From NCBI RefSeq assembly GCF_003331145.1, contig NZ_QLVE01000009.1, positions 1 to 64,000 on the forward strand: 64,000 nt of DNA. The letters run 5' to 3'. Made by a program: the position numbers and the translations under genes. The notes under the pieces were generated by a model, which was not told where the DNA came from, did not search any database, and saw nothing but the letters and a program-made list of their open reading frames with translations. Below are positions 9,210 to 17,570 of the stretch, piece by piece; position 1 is the first letter of the stretch, and the number at the start of each line of letters is the position of its first letter. The DNA is from Exiguobacterium sp. TNDT2 (GTDB lineage: Bacteria > Bacillota > Bacilli > Exiguobacteriales > Exiguobacteriaceae).

Positions 9210-9217
9210 CAAGAGTG

Positions 9218-9254
9218 GTAAAGAACAACAGACCAGTTGTTCTTTACTTTTTTT
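9218..9254 (+). terminator. Terminator of the pst-phoU operon
   Basis: GTAAAGAACAAC pairs perfectly with GTTGTTCTTTAC, followed by seven T. Confidence 0.92.
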
Positions 9255-9326
9255 GTGCAGGAATTCACGGATAAGGAGCGAATAGTAGAACATATGGATT
9301 TTTTTTAGGAAGGGAGCCACATATAT

Positions 9327-10094
9327 ATGGAAGAGAAAATCGTTTCCTTGAAACAACAAGGACTGACGTTAAAACAGATTGCAGAACAATTAGATATGCC
9401 AATCGGGAAAGTTCAATACGCTTGGCGGAAATGGCGTTCCCGACAAGGTGAACCGGTTAAACCGATAGCCGTCAAAACCCGAAAGACCGAGGGGGAACAA
9501 TCAATGGGATCAAAACCGAAACAAGTACCCGCCTCGTCTGTGAAGCAGGTCGCTTCGACACTGCAACACGAGGAGCCTGACCAATCACCGCTTCTTGACA
9601 AAGGTCCAGAAGGGTTCTGGCAGCTCCCTGACCGCTATAATCAAGATTTGATGCATGCGGTCGTCCAATCACCGAACGCCGTCTACGTCTTCTGGGAAGT
9701 GTCGGACAGCGTCAAAGAGACGCTTTCGATGCAATTCATGCGCCCATGGGAAGACTTGCCGAAGGCGTTCCGCATCCTCGACATCACGTTGCTCGACTAC
9801 GCGAGCGGGCATGCGAACCGGTCGTATACGTTCGAATTGCCGGAGATGACGAACAGTTGGTTCGTCCGACCGCTCGATCCGAATACGACGTATGTGTTCG
9901 AGTTTGGGATTCGGACGATGGAAGGAGAGTTTCTTCCTCTACTCGCCTCAGCCCCGATTGACACACCACGGGCAGAGCCAGCCGGCCACGGGCGCTTCGC
10001 CGAACCGGTGCGACGTTGGCAATACGGGGAAGTCGAGTCTCCTGAACTACTTGACACGTTACCGAAATATTCCGCATACCGATTCGTGCGCTGA
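9327..10094 (+). CDS. DUF4912 protein with N-terminal helix-turn-helix
   Basis: Molecular role unknown. Residues 1-40 look like a small helix-turn-helix (LTLKQIAEQLDMPIGKVQYA). A low-complexity linker (about 45-90) follows, then the DUF4912 domain (about 100-250) with its typical QSPNAVYVFWEVSD, FELPEMTNSWFV and YVFEFGIRT stretches. DUF4912 genes are commonly found beside GH57 glucan enzymes, and here a GH57 gene follows after 13 bp, so a role in polyglucan or surface-glycan metabolism is inferred. The start at 9327 follows AAGGGAG. Confidence 0.75.
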   Translation: MEEKIVSLKQQGLTLKQIAEQLDMPIGKVQYAWRKWRSRQGEPVKPIAVKTRKTEGEQSMGSKPKQVPASSVKQVASTLQHEEPDQSPLLDKGPEGFWQLPDRYNQDLMHAVVQSPNAVYVFWEVSDSVKETLSMQFMRPWEDLPKAFRILDITLLDYASGHANRSYTFELPEMTNSWFVRPLDPNTTYVFEFGIRTMEGEFLPLLASAPIDTPRAEPAGHGRFAEPVRRWQYGEVESPELLDTLPKYSAYRFVR

Positions 10095-10107
10095 GGAGGA
10101 TTTTTAG

Positions 10108-12309
10108 ATGAAACCAGGTTATTTTTCACTCGTCCTTCATGCCCATCTTCCATACGTACGCCATGAAGAGAAACATCGCTTAGAAGAGAGATGGGTGTAT
10201 GAAGCCATCTCCGAGACATATATCCCGATTCTGTGGCAAGTCGACCGTCTGCGAAAGCCGCTTCATTGGACGGTCAGCATTTCGCCGCCTGTCGTTGAGA
10301 TGCTCGCTGACCCGCTCGTCCAGGACCGCTATTTAGAACACTTAGATGAGATGCTCGAGTTGATTCAAATCGAGCTGTCAGAGGAGCGGAGCGAGCAAGA
10401 AGTCGATGCACTCTATTTTTACCGTCAGCGTTACAATGATTTGAAAAACACGTTCCTTCATTGGGAGAAGAACTTGAACCACGCCTTCCGTACATATCGG
10501 GAGCAGGGCTTCATCGATATGGTCACGTGTACGGCGACGCACGGCTTCAACCCTCATTTGTTCACCGAGCAGGCGGCCCGCGCTGAAATCCGGACGGGAC
10601 TGAACTGTTTCGAACGTCATTACGGGTTCCGTCCGACCGGGATTTGGTTGCCCGAGTGCGCCTACACGCCAGGTGTCGACCGCATTTTGTATGAAGAAGG
10701 CATCCGCTATACATTTGTCGACGAACACGCTTTGCTCGATGCCGACCCGACACCGGATAAAGGCATCGGCGCCCCGGTCTACTCGCCGCATGGCGTCGCC
10801 TTGTTCCCGCGTGACCAAATCATCTCTGGGAAAATTTGGAGCTCGATGATCGGGTATCCGGGCCATCCGGACTATCGCGAATTTTATCGCGACCTTGCCT
10901 ACGACCGTGACTGGGAATATATCCAGGCGTTCATGCATCCGGAAGGAATTCGCTTCGATACGGGCTTGAAGATGCATCGTATCACTGGTGACACGGATCA
11001 AAAAGATTTTTATGTCCGTGCTTGGGCCGAGCATCAAATCGACAACCATGCCCTTGATTTCGCACAGACGCTCGAAGGACACCTCGAGGCCCATGGTGGG
11101 CAGACGTTCCCGCCGTTCCTGGTCACTGCGCCGTTCGATGCCGAACTGTTCGGGCATTGGTGGTTTGAAGGACCTGAGTTCCTCGGAAAAGTCGCCGAGC
11201 GGCTCGAGGAGTTTGGCATCGAGACAATCACCCCGGCCTTGTTTCTCGAACGCCATTTCCAAGACCTCGAGACGGTCCATGTCTCGATGAACACATGGGG
11301 ACGGAAAGGCTATGGCGACGTCTGGATTAACGAACGCAACGAATGGATGCTTCGTCACTTGCACATGATGGAGACACAACTCGTCAAAGATGTGGCCGAT
11401 TATCGTCACAAGTCGCCACTCGTCGACCGGGCGCTCATCCAACTTGTTCGCCATTATGTGCTCGCCGTATCGAGTGACTGGGCGTTTATCCTCGACGGCC
11501 AGACGACGGCCCAATATGCGGCGGAACGGTTCCGCGAACATACACGCCTGTTTGCCGAGCTCGAGACGGCCCTTTACCAAGACAAGCTATCGGACGAGTT
11601 GCTCGCAGATCATTATCGCGCGTATCCGTTCCTTGATGATGTGGATATTGATATCGACACGTTCTTGTCGCCACACGATTATTATGTGACTACAGAGCGG
11701 GTCCAAGAGGACGAGGCCATTCTCGTCTTGACACCAGAATATACAGGCAACGTCGTCGGAGACCTCGGGCGCCGCGTCATCGACGAAGTCGAAGCAAGAG
11801 CGGCGGACGGAGAGACGGTGTACGTCTTGACACCGTTCAAGGAAGGGTTGCCAGAATATGAACGCCACAACCGAATTCACGTCTACCGCGTCCGTTTGAC
11901 GAGCCCTTTCTTGGAGCACGTGATGAACCAAGTCGCGGCTCAAAACGTGGCCTATGTCAAACTCGTACATGAACTCGTATCGAAAGTAACGTTCAAAGCG
12001 ATCCATCAATTCGATTGGATGACGATCACAGCGGCACGTTCACTTGCGAAAGCACTACAAGTTCCGTTATACTCGACTATGTTGTCGTTTGAAACGACCC
12101 GCAATCCGCATGGACATGGCGGACTGTTCGACGCAATCCATCGAATCGAGAGCAGTATCCTCGCTGAAGCCGATACAGTCTTCATTAGCGAACAACTGTC
12201 GGCCGAGGAAGTCGGGATGCGCTATCCGCTTGGCGATAATGTGAAAACCTGCCTGCCGCTCGACGCTTCGCCTTACGGACAGGAACGTTTGAAAAAGAAC
12301 ACGAAATAA
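10108..12309 (+). CDS. GH57 1,4-alpha-glucan branching enzyme fused to an N-terminal glycosyltransferase half
   Basis: Residues 1-520 are a GH57 protein of the branching-enzyme type: HAHLPYVRH at 11-19, GIWLPECAY with nucleophile Glu183, and DAELFGHWW with acid/base Asp344. Residues about 537-733 look like the first Rossmann domain of a GT-B glycosyltransferase (GT4/GT5): ILVLTPEYTGNVVGDLGRR, then VYVLTPF, FDWMT and ADTVFISEQLS. The second, nucleotide-sugar-binding GT-B domain is absent and the ORF ends there. It is probably an active branching enzyme; the GT half cannot be a complete transferase. It is co-transcribed with the DUF4912 gene (13-bp gap). Ribosome site GAGGAGG. Confidence 0.85.
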   Translation: MKPGYFSLVLHAHLPYVRHEEKHRLEERWVYEAISETYIPILWQVDRLRKPLHWTVSISPPVVEMLADPLVQDRYLEHLDEMLELIQIELSEERSEQEVDALYFYRQRYNDLKNTFLHWEKNLNHAFRTYREQGFIDMVTCTATHGFNPHLFTEQAARAEIRTGLNCFERHYGFRPTGIWLPECAYTPGVDRILYEEGIRYTFVDEHALLDADPTPDKGIGAPVYSPHGVALFPRDQIISGKIWSSMIGYPGHPDYREFYRDLAYDRDWEYIQAFMHPEGIRFDTGLKMHRITGDTDQKDFYVRAWAEHQIDNHALDFAQTLEGHLEAHGGQTFPPFLVTAPFDAELFGHWWFEGPEFLGKVAERLEEFGIETITPALFLERHFQDLETVHVSMNTWGRKGYGDVWINERNEWMLRHLHMMETQLVKDVADYRHKSPLVDRALIQLVRHYVLAVSSDWAFILDGQTTAQYAAERFREHTRLFAELETALYQDKLSDELLADHYRAYPFLDDVDIDIDTFLSPHDYYVTTERVQEDEAILVLTPEYTGNVVGDLGRRVIDEVEARAADGETVYVLTPFKEGLPEYERHNRIHVYRVRLTSPFLEHVMNQVAAQNVAYVKLVHELVSKVTFKAIHQFDWMTITAARSLAKALQVPLYSTMLSFETTRNPHGHGGLFDAIHRIESSILAEADTVFISEQLSAEEVGMRYPLGDNVKTCLPLDASPYGQERLKKNTK

Positions 12310-12408
12310 CCTTGCTTTTTTAAATAAAACTTGGTAGGATAATTGAGTATGCTTAGACTGTAAAGCAAAAGCACTTGATACAACACTAGTAAGATGGGAG
12401 TGAAAGAA

Positions 12409-12558
12409 ATGCGCGTTAAAATCACACTAGCTTGCACAGAGACAGGCGATCGCACGTACATCACGAAGAAAAACAAACGTAACAACCCAGAGCGCCTCGA
12501 ATTGCGTAAATACAACCCACGTCTCCGTCGTCACACGCTTTACCGCGAAGTGAAGTAA
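12409..12558 (+). CDS. rpmG: Ribosomal protein L33
   Basis: A 49-aa basic protein of the large ribosomal subunit, beginning [15 protein letters not shown] and ending [10 protein letters not shown]. It has one cysteine (Cys9) instead of two CxxC pairs, so it is the zinc-independent (C-) form. The start at 12409 follows GGGAG with a 9-bp gap. The position between the pst/GH57 block and yqgN corresponds to B. subtilis rpmGA. Confidence 0.95.
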   Translation: MRVKITLACTETGDRTYITKKNKRNNPERLELRKYNPRLRRHTLYREVK

Positions 12559-12565
12559 TGAGACT

Positions 12566-12595
12566 GGCCGTCACTCATGTGGCGGCCTTTTTTTT
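12566..12595 (+). terminator. Terminator after rpmG
   Basis: GGCCGTCAC pairs with GTGGCGGCC around the loop TCAT, followed by eight T. Confidence 0.9.
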
Positions 12596-12613
12596 CGATA
12601 GGAGGAATAAACG

Positions 12614-13168
12614 ATGATAGCTAAACAAGAACTCCGTAAAGAGGTTCATGCGAACATTCGCGCGCTCGCCGATCGTGGCGCTCGCGACGAAACGATCATC
12701 CATACCGTACTGTCGCTCCCAATTTGGCAACAAGCGCATACAGTCGCACTCACATTGTCGCTCGACCTTGAAGTGAGTACACGCCCGCTCATCGAGGCGG
12801 CTTTAGAAGCAGGAAAATCGGTGCTCGTGCCGAAAGTAACGAAACAAGGGCTTACATTCCACCAAATCAAGACGTTCAGTGACCTTGAGCCGGGGGTGAT
12901 GGGCATACTTGAGCCGATGACCATGGAATCGGACCTCGGCATCGACGTATGCATTGTCCCGGGACGTGTCTTTAACCGGTCCGGGTATCGGATCGGCTGG
13001 GGCGGGGGCTATTATGATCGCTTTTTAGCAACGTATGAAGGTGTCACCATCTCGCTGGCCTATGACGTCCAACTGCTCGATGACATTCCGGTCGAACCAC
13101 ACGACATTCCTGTCGAATTTATCGTAACGGAAAGGGAAACGATTCTATGCTCGCCATCTTTCTCGTAA
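12614..13168 (+). CDS. yqgN: 5-formyltetrahydrofolate cyclo-ligase
   Basis: Converts 5-formyl-THF to 5,10-methenyl-THF with ATP, rescuing a dead-end folate. It is 184 aa. An N-terminal basic helix (KQELRKEV) and the C-terminal signature IGWGGGYYDRFL (near 125-136) identify the family. It belongs with the C1 genes gcvT-PA-PB and folD in this window. Ribosome site AGGAGG. Its end overlaps the next gene by 22 bp, so the two are translationally linked. Confidence 0.93.
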   Translation: MIAKQELRKEVHANIRALADRGARDETIIHTVLSLPIWQQAHTVALTLSLDLEVSTRPLIEAALEAGKSVLVPKVTKQGLTFHQIKTFSDLEPGVMGILEPMTMESDLGIDVCIVPGRVFNRSGYRIGWGGGYYDRFLATYEGVTISLAYDVQLLDDIPVEPHDIPVEFIVTERETILCSPSFS

Positions 13169-13917
13169 CTTGCTTGGTCGCTTTTGCCGGCTATCGTCTG
13201 CGCTCATTGACCATTTCCGGTGCCATCTTGACGGTCGTGACGGGAACGGTGATCGGATACGGCTTTGGTTGGTTCGGGCTCTATTTGCTCGGTGTCTTCT
13301 TTTCGACGTCATCGCTCGCCTCGAAATACCGTTCTCGTGACAAAGAACCCGTCGATGAGATCGTTGAGAAATCGGGACCTCGTGACTTCGTCCAAGTGCT
13401 CGCAAACGGTGGCGTCGGGATGGCGACGGCGCTCGGTATGATTCTCGCGCCGAACGATGCCTGGTTGTTCGCCTACATCGCTTCGATTGCGGCGGCGACG
13501 AGCGACACGTGGGGCTCCGAGTTCGGAGTGCTTGCCAAACAAAAACCGCGATCCATTTTGACGTTCCGCGAAGTGGAACCGGGGACGAGCGGCGGGGTGT
13601 CACCGTTCGGGACGTTCATGTCGGTCGCGGGGGCAACGGTTATTATAATCGCCTCACTGCCGTTTATCGATATCAGCTTGGCGTTCGCGGGATTGTTGAT
13701 TGCACTCGGTCTCGCCGGGAGCGTCGTCGACACACTTCTCGGAGCAACGGTCCAACGCAAGTTTCGGTGTTGCGTATGCGGCAAGTTGACCGAGAAGCGC
13801 GCCCATCATGACGAGCCGACGACCTACGTTTCAGGCTGGCGCTTTCTCGGCAACGATGCCGTCAACTTTCTGGCGATCGCCTCAGCGGCGGCGATTAGTT
13901 TCCTCCTGTTGCAATGA
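13147..13917 (+). CDS. DUF92 family integral membrane protein
   Basis: A 256-aa protein with six or more hydrophobic segments. The DUF92/TMEM19 hallmarks are present: AATSDTWGSEFG (about 118-129), an EPGTSGGVSPFGT loop, and a C-terminal LGNDAVNF. A CCVCGK cysteine cluster lies before the last segment. Plant relatives (VTE6) are prenyl-phosphate kinases; the bacterial function is unproven. It starts inside yqgN. Confidence 0.85.
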   Translation: MLAIFLVTCLVAFAGYRLRSLTISGAILTVVTGTVIGYGFGWFGLYLLGVFFSTSSLASKYRSRDKEPVDEIVEKSGPRDFVQVLANGGVGMATALGMILAPNDAWLFAYIASIAAATSDTWGSEFGVLAKQKPRSILTFREVEPGTSGGVSPFGTFMSVAGATVIIIASLPFIDISLAFAGLLIALGLAGSVVDTLLGATVQRKFRCCVCGKLTEKRAHHDEPTTYVSGWRFLGNDAVNFLAIASAAAISFLLLQ

Positions 13918-13979
13918 GGGTAGTACAGTCAGTGAAGATGTTTCAAATGAATGTGAATTTTGTCACAATATTGCCAAAG

Positions 13980-13993
13980 TGAAAACGTTTTCC
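13980..13993 (+). promoter_or_regulatory. cre-like site upstream of ldh
   Basis: TGAAAACGTTTTCC differs from the symmetric CcpA site TGAAAACGTTTTCA in one base. It lies about 95 bp before the ldh start, suggesting carbon-catabolite control. Confidence 0.6.
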
Positions 13994-14007
13994 GTTGTAG
14001 TGAGTAT

Positions 14008-14035
14008 TTGTGAACAATGTTACAATCTTTATGTA
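14008..14035 (+). promoter_or_regulatory. Rex-like operator overlapping the probable ldh promoter
   Basis: TTGTGAACAATGTTACAA (14008-14025) resembles the Rex consensus TTGTGAA-N4-TTCACAA, with an exact left half and 5 of 7 matches on the right. TTGTGA also serves as a possible -35 with TATGTA (14030-14035) 16 bp on. Rex releases DNA when NADH is high and is a known controller of ldh in Firmicutes. Confidence 0.55.
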
Positions 14036-14086
14036 ACAGACAAAACAAAAACATGAAACAGATTGTTCGAAGGGTGGAGAATCAAT

Positions 14087-15043
14087 ATGGAAACATTAAA
14101 TCATGCTAAAGTAACACGCGTCGCGCTCGTCGGTGCCGGAGCGGTCGGTGCCAGCTTTGCATACCAATTGACGACAGCTAGCCTCTGTGAGGAACTTGTT
14201 ATCATCGATATCAACAAATCAAAAGCTGAAGGGGAAGCGATGGACTTGAATCACGGTGTCTCGTTCGCCTCTTCACCGATGCGCGTCTGGGCAGGGGACT
14301 ACACAGACTGTGGTGCAGCAGATATCGTCGTCATCACTGCCGGTGCTCCGCAAAAACCGGGTGAAACGCGTCTTGACCTCGTCGAGAAGAACGCTAAAAT
14401 CATGAAATCGATGATTGGGGACATCATGGCGTCTGGTTTTGACGGCATCATCATCATCGCATCGAACCCGGTCGACATCATGACCCATTTGGCATGGAAA
14501 TACTCGGGTCTTCCGAAACACCGTGTTTTCGGTTCGGGGACGGTACTCGATACGTCACGTCTTCGTTACATGCTCGGAGATTACTTCAACGTCGATCCAC
14601 GTAACTGCCACGCCTACATCATGGGCGAGCACGGCGACACAGAGTTCGCGGCATGGAGCAACGCCCGTATTTACGGAAAATCGGTCGAACAGCTGCTTGA
14701 AGAAAATGACGAGTACACGTGGGAAGACCTCGAAGATATTTACGTCAACGTCCGTGACGCGGCCTACCATATCATCGAACGCAAAGGGGCGACGTACTAC
14801 GCCATCGGTCTCGGCCTGCTCCGTCTCGTCAAAGCGGTGCTTCGCAACGAGAACACTTTGTTGACGGTCGGTGCGCATCTTGATGGTGAATACGGCCTGA
14901 ACGATATCCACATCGGCGTACCGGCGATCATCAACCGCCAAGGGGTTCGTCAAGTCGTGGAAATCGAATTGTCGGAAGAAGAAAAACGAAAGATGCATCA
15001 TTCGGCAGAAGTGTTGTTGAAAACGATGGAACCTGTCTTATAA
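14087..15043 (+). CDS. ldh: L-lactate dehydrogenase
   Basis: Reduces pyruvate to L-lactate with NADH during oxygen limitation. It is 318 aa: the NAD site is GAGAVG (16-21), Gln89 in APQKPGETR marks lactate rather than malate specificity, and catalytic His182 is in GEHGDTE. The start at 14087 follows AGGGTGGAG; the longer frame from 14063 has no ribosome site. It is monocistronic, with the cre- and Rex-like sites described above. Confidence 0.95.
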   Translation: METLNHAKVTRVALVGAGAVGASFAYQLTTASLCEELVIIDINKSKAEGEAMDLNHGVSFASSPMRVWAGDYTDCGAADIVVITAGAPQKPGETRLDLVEKNAKIMKSMIGDIMASGFDGIIIIASNPVDIMTHLAWKYSGLPKHRVFGSGTVLDTSRLRYMLGDYFNVDPRNCHAYIMGEHGDTEFAAWSNARIYGKSVEQLLEENDEYTWEDLEDIYVNVRDAAYHIIERKGATYYAIGLGLLRLVKAVLRNENTLLTVGAHLDGEYGLNDIHIGVPAIINRQGVRQVVEIELSEEEKRKMHHSAEVLLKTMEPVL

Positions 15044-15068
15044 GAACGAAACTTTTGTTCGTCCATGA

Positions 15069-15100
15069 CCGTAGCCGGCTCACGCCGCTACGGTTTTTTT
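15069..15100 (+). terminator. Terminator after ldh
   Basis: CCGTAGC pairs with GCTACGG around an 11-nt loop, followed by seven T. Confidence 0.85.
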
Positions 15101-15195
15101 GTCGTCAGCTCTTCTTGACACGTCGCACAGAGGCTTCTTTTTGTCGTCAGCCATTATTTCCTCTAAAATAAAAGTAAACAAGGAGGTGACCATCA

Positions 15196-16248
15196 ATGAC
15201 AGAGCCAGCTTGCTTTTGGGAAGACGTATATCGCGCGGTCGAATCGGGAGGGCGCATCGAGGGCATCTTAGAACCGTCACGCGCGCTCTTGTTGTTCGAT
15301 ACGAAAGCCGGTGACGTCTATCACCTCTATATACGAACGGATAAAGCCTGGGCGAACCATGTCGCCATGGATATCGAGGCGGTCATGAATTCATTTCGGT
15401 TGGCCCGCATCGGTCGTGAAAAGCTAAACGTCCACATTTACGGCGACCCGCTCGTCGATGAAGAGCGGCTGTCGTCGCTCACGTTCCCGATTGCGGCGAA
15501 AGTGAAGCTCGGTATGAGACCGTGTGGACAAACAGAAGAATCGTACCGCCCACGCGCCGTCGCGCTCGACCAAGAACGGAAGAACGAATTGAAGCAACGG
15601 TTCTCGTTTGGGAAACCCCAACTCGTCTATGGCCTCATGTTCGTGACGTTCCTCGTCATGTGGTTCGCCGAATCGATCGGTTCGACGCTCGATCCGAACA
15701 CGCTCATTCGCTTCGGGGCGAAAGTGAATCCACTCATCGATGAAGGAGAATGGTGGCGTCTTATCACACCGATGTTCCTTCATATCGGTTGGTTCCATTT
15801 CGCGATCAACATGTTCGCGCTCTGGTCACTCGGCCCACTCGTGGAACGGATGTATGGATCGACGCGTTTTGCCATCATTTATCTATTGGCTGGTGTCATC
15901 GCCACGGTCGCTTCGTATGCGTTCAGCGAAGCTATCTCGGCCGGAGCATCGGGGGCATTGTTCGGTCTTGTCGGTGCGCTTCTCTATTTCGGCCTTCGTG
16001 ACCGTTCCTTATTTATGAAGACGCTCGGTCCTCCGCTGTTTCTTATGTTAGGATTAAACGTAGGACTCGCTTTTGTCCTTGGCGCTAGTTTAGACCATTC
16101 CGCACACGCGGGTGGACTCGTCGGGGGCTTTCTGATGGCGGGAGTGGTCGGGTTACCGGATGAACACGTGAAGAAGCGTCGCCTGCTATTTGCGGGGCTC
16201 GTGCTCGTGGCGTCCGGCGCATTATTTTGGCTCGGCTACAATCGATGA
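15196..16248 (+). CDS. Rhomboid family intramembrane serine protease (GluP/YqgP-like)
   Basis: Cuts transmembrane substrates within the membrane. Residues 1-140 are a cytoplasmic domain; 140-345 are the membrane core with Asn205 (HFAINMFALWSLG), nucleophile Ser252 (GASGALFG) and His304 (DHSAHAGG). At 350 aa it is shorter than B. subtilis GluP because the C-terminal TPR part is missing. Position and neighbours (before yqgQ and glcK) match yqgP. The start at 15196 follows AAGGAGGTGA. Confidence 0.9.
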   Translation: MTEPACFWEDVYRAVESGGRIEGILEPSRALLLFDTKAGDVYHLYIRTDKAWANHVAMDIEAVMNSFRLARIGREKLNVHIYGDPLVDEERLSSLTFPIAAKVKLGMRPCGQTEESYRPRAVALDQERKNELKQRFSFGKPQLVYGLMFVTFLVMWFAESIGSTLDPNTLIRFGAKVNPLIDEGEWWRLITPMFLHIGWFHFAINMFALWSLGPLVERMYGSTRFAIIYLLAGVIATVASYAFSEAISAGASGALFGLVGALLYFGLRDRSLFMKTLGPPLFLMLGLNVGLAFVLGASLDHSAHAGGLVGGFLMAGVVGLPDEHVKKRRLLFAGLVLVASGALFWLGYNR

Positions 16249-16263
16249 CAAAGGAGCAACACT

Positions 16264-17286
16264 ATGATTGAAACGTTGAAGCAACTGGTTGAAATTCCAA
16301 GTCCGTCCGGGATGACGGACGAGGCGATCGGATTCGTCGAACAAGAACTGACGTCGCTCGGGATCCCTACGAAACGCTTGAAGAAAGGGGCGCTTCTAGC
16401 GACGTTTGAGGGGAAGTCGTCTGACGCGCGTCTGTTAACGGCTCACGTCGACACGCTCGGGGCGATGGTGAAAGAGATTTTGCCGAGCGGACGCTTGCGA
16501 TTAACGCAAGTCGGAGGCTACGCCTGGACCGCGATCGAAGGAGAGAATTGTTTGGTCCATGCCGAGGTCGGGGAACCGATTGAAGGGACGATTTTAATCC
16601 ATCAATCGAGCGTCCACGTATATAAAGACACGAACAGCGCCGAACGGGCGGCATCAAACATCGAGGTACGACTGGATGCTGACGTGCACTCGGCTGAAGA
16701 CGTGCGTGCCCTTGGCATCGAGGTCGGAGACTTTGTCTCGTTCGATCCACGCTTTCGCCAGACGGGCGCGGGCTATATCAAATCACGCCACCTCGACGAC
16801 AAAGCTTCGGTCGCCATTTTGCTCGACTTGGCGAAAGACCTCGTCGGCGCCGATTTGCCACATCCGGTTCATTACTTGATCTCCAACTATGAAGAGGTCG
16901 GTTTCGGCGGCAACGCCGGAATCCCGGAGGCGGTGACCGAATATATCGCCGTCGACATGGGGGCGCTCGGGGACGGCCAACATTCGGACGAGTACACGGT
17001 ATCGATTTGTGCCAAAGACTCGTCTGGCCCATACGACCTCGGACTACGCCGTCAGTTTACTGCGTTGTGCCGGGAACATGGTATCGCTCATAAGGTCGAC
17101 ATTTATCCGTATTATGGATCCGACGCCTCGGCAGCAGTCGGAGCCGGCTACGACGTGCGCCACGCGCTCATCGGGCCAGGTATCGAGTCGAGCCATAGTT
17201 ATGAACGGACACATATTAAATCGCTGGTAGCGACCCGAGAACTGCTTTATCGTTACGTGCTCACGGTGATGGAGGATGAACGATGA
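16264..17286 (+). CDS. M42 family metallo-aminopeptidase
   Basis: A co-catalytic metal aminopeptidase of the tetrahedral (TET, glutamyl/leucyl type) family, 340 aa. Metal and catalytic residues are His61 and Asp63 (AHVDT), Asp178 (HLDDK), Glu210-Glu211 (NYEEVG), Asp231 (AVDMGA) and His311 (SSHSYE). The start at 16264 follows AAGGAGC. It lies 15 bp after the rhomboid gene and overlaps yqgQ by 4 bp, so this is one operon. B. subtilis has no M42 gene at this exact spot. Confidence 0.9.
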   Translation: MIETLKQLVEIPSPSGMTDEAIGFVEQELTSLGIPTKRLKKGALLATFEGKSSDARLLTAHVDTLGAMVKEILPSGRLRLTQVGGYAWTAIEGENCLVHAEVGEPIEGTILIHQSSVHVYKDTNSAERAASNIEVRLDADVHSAEDVRALGIEVGDFVSFDPRFRQTGAGYIKSRHLDDKASVAILLDLAKDLVGADLPHPVHYLISNYEEVGFGGNAGIPEAVTEYIAVDMGALGDGQHSDEYTVSICAKDSSGPYDLGLRRQFTALCREHGIAHKVDIYPYYGSDASAAVGAGYDVRHALIGPGIESSHSYERTHIKSLVATRELLYRYVLTVMEDER

Positions 17287-17477
17287 AAAACTTTTATGAC
17301 GTTCAGCAATTTTTGAAGTCATTTGGTACGATTATTTATATTGGGGAACGTGATGCCGAAATCGGGCTCATGATGATGGAACTCGATGAGTTGCATGCAG
17401 GCGGAATGATTGAACAACGGGAATATGATACGGCCAAAATCATTTTGACACATGAATTGAAAAATTCAAGAGATTGA
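17283..17477 (+). CDS. yqgQ: YqgQ family small protein (DUF910)
   Basis: A 64-aa helical protein of unknown function, recognised by YDVQQFLKSFGTIIYIG and its position directly before glcK, as in B. subtilis. Its ATG overlaps the stop of the M42 gene (ATGA). Confidence 0.88.
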   Translation: MKNFYDVQQFLKSFGTIIYIGERDAEIGLMMMELDELHAGGMIEQREYDTAKIILTHELKNSRD

Positions 17478-17482
17478 CAGAA

Positions 17483-17516
17483 AAACCCTTAGTGCAAAGG
17501 GTTGCACTAAGGGTTT
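17483..17516 (+). terminator. Perfect 13-bp inverted repeat after yqgQ (probable terminator)
   Basis: AAACCCTTAGTGC pairs with GCACTAAGGGTTT around an 8-nt loop. The T run is only three, so termination may be partial; the A-rich left flank would also serve the other strand. Confidence 0.6.
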
Positions 17517-17570
17517 AATAGTGTAAACTATGGGATGGAAGCGATTTAATCGAGACGAGGAGTGGATTGA

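Noticed and set aside
10378-11580. 400-codon open frame on the minus strand opposite the GH57 gene
   Set aside because: It mirrors codon bias of the plus-strand gene, has no ribosome site, and resembles no family.
13808-14056. ORF with two CxxC pairs (CEFC...CEQC) between DUF92 and ldh, looking like a small zinc ribbon
   Set aside because: No ATG, GTG or TTG in frame close to the Cys part and no ribosome site; the bases are accounted for by the cre- and Rex-like sites and the ldh promoter.
15096-15162. Direct repeat TTTTTGTCGTCAG flanking a TTGACA between ldh and the rhomboid gene
   Set aside because: Only two short copies, partly made of the terminator T tract; no further support for a mobile or regulatory element.
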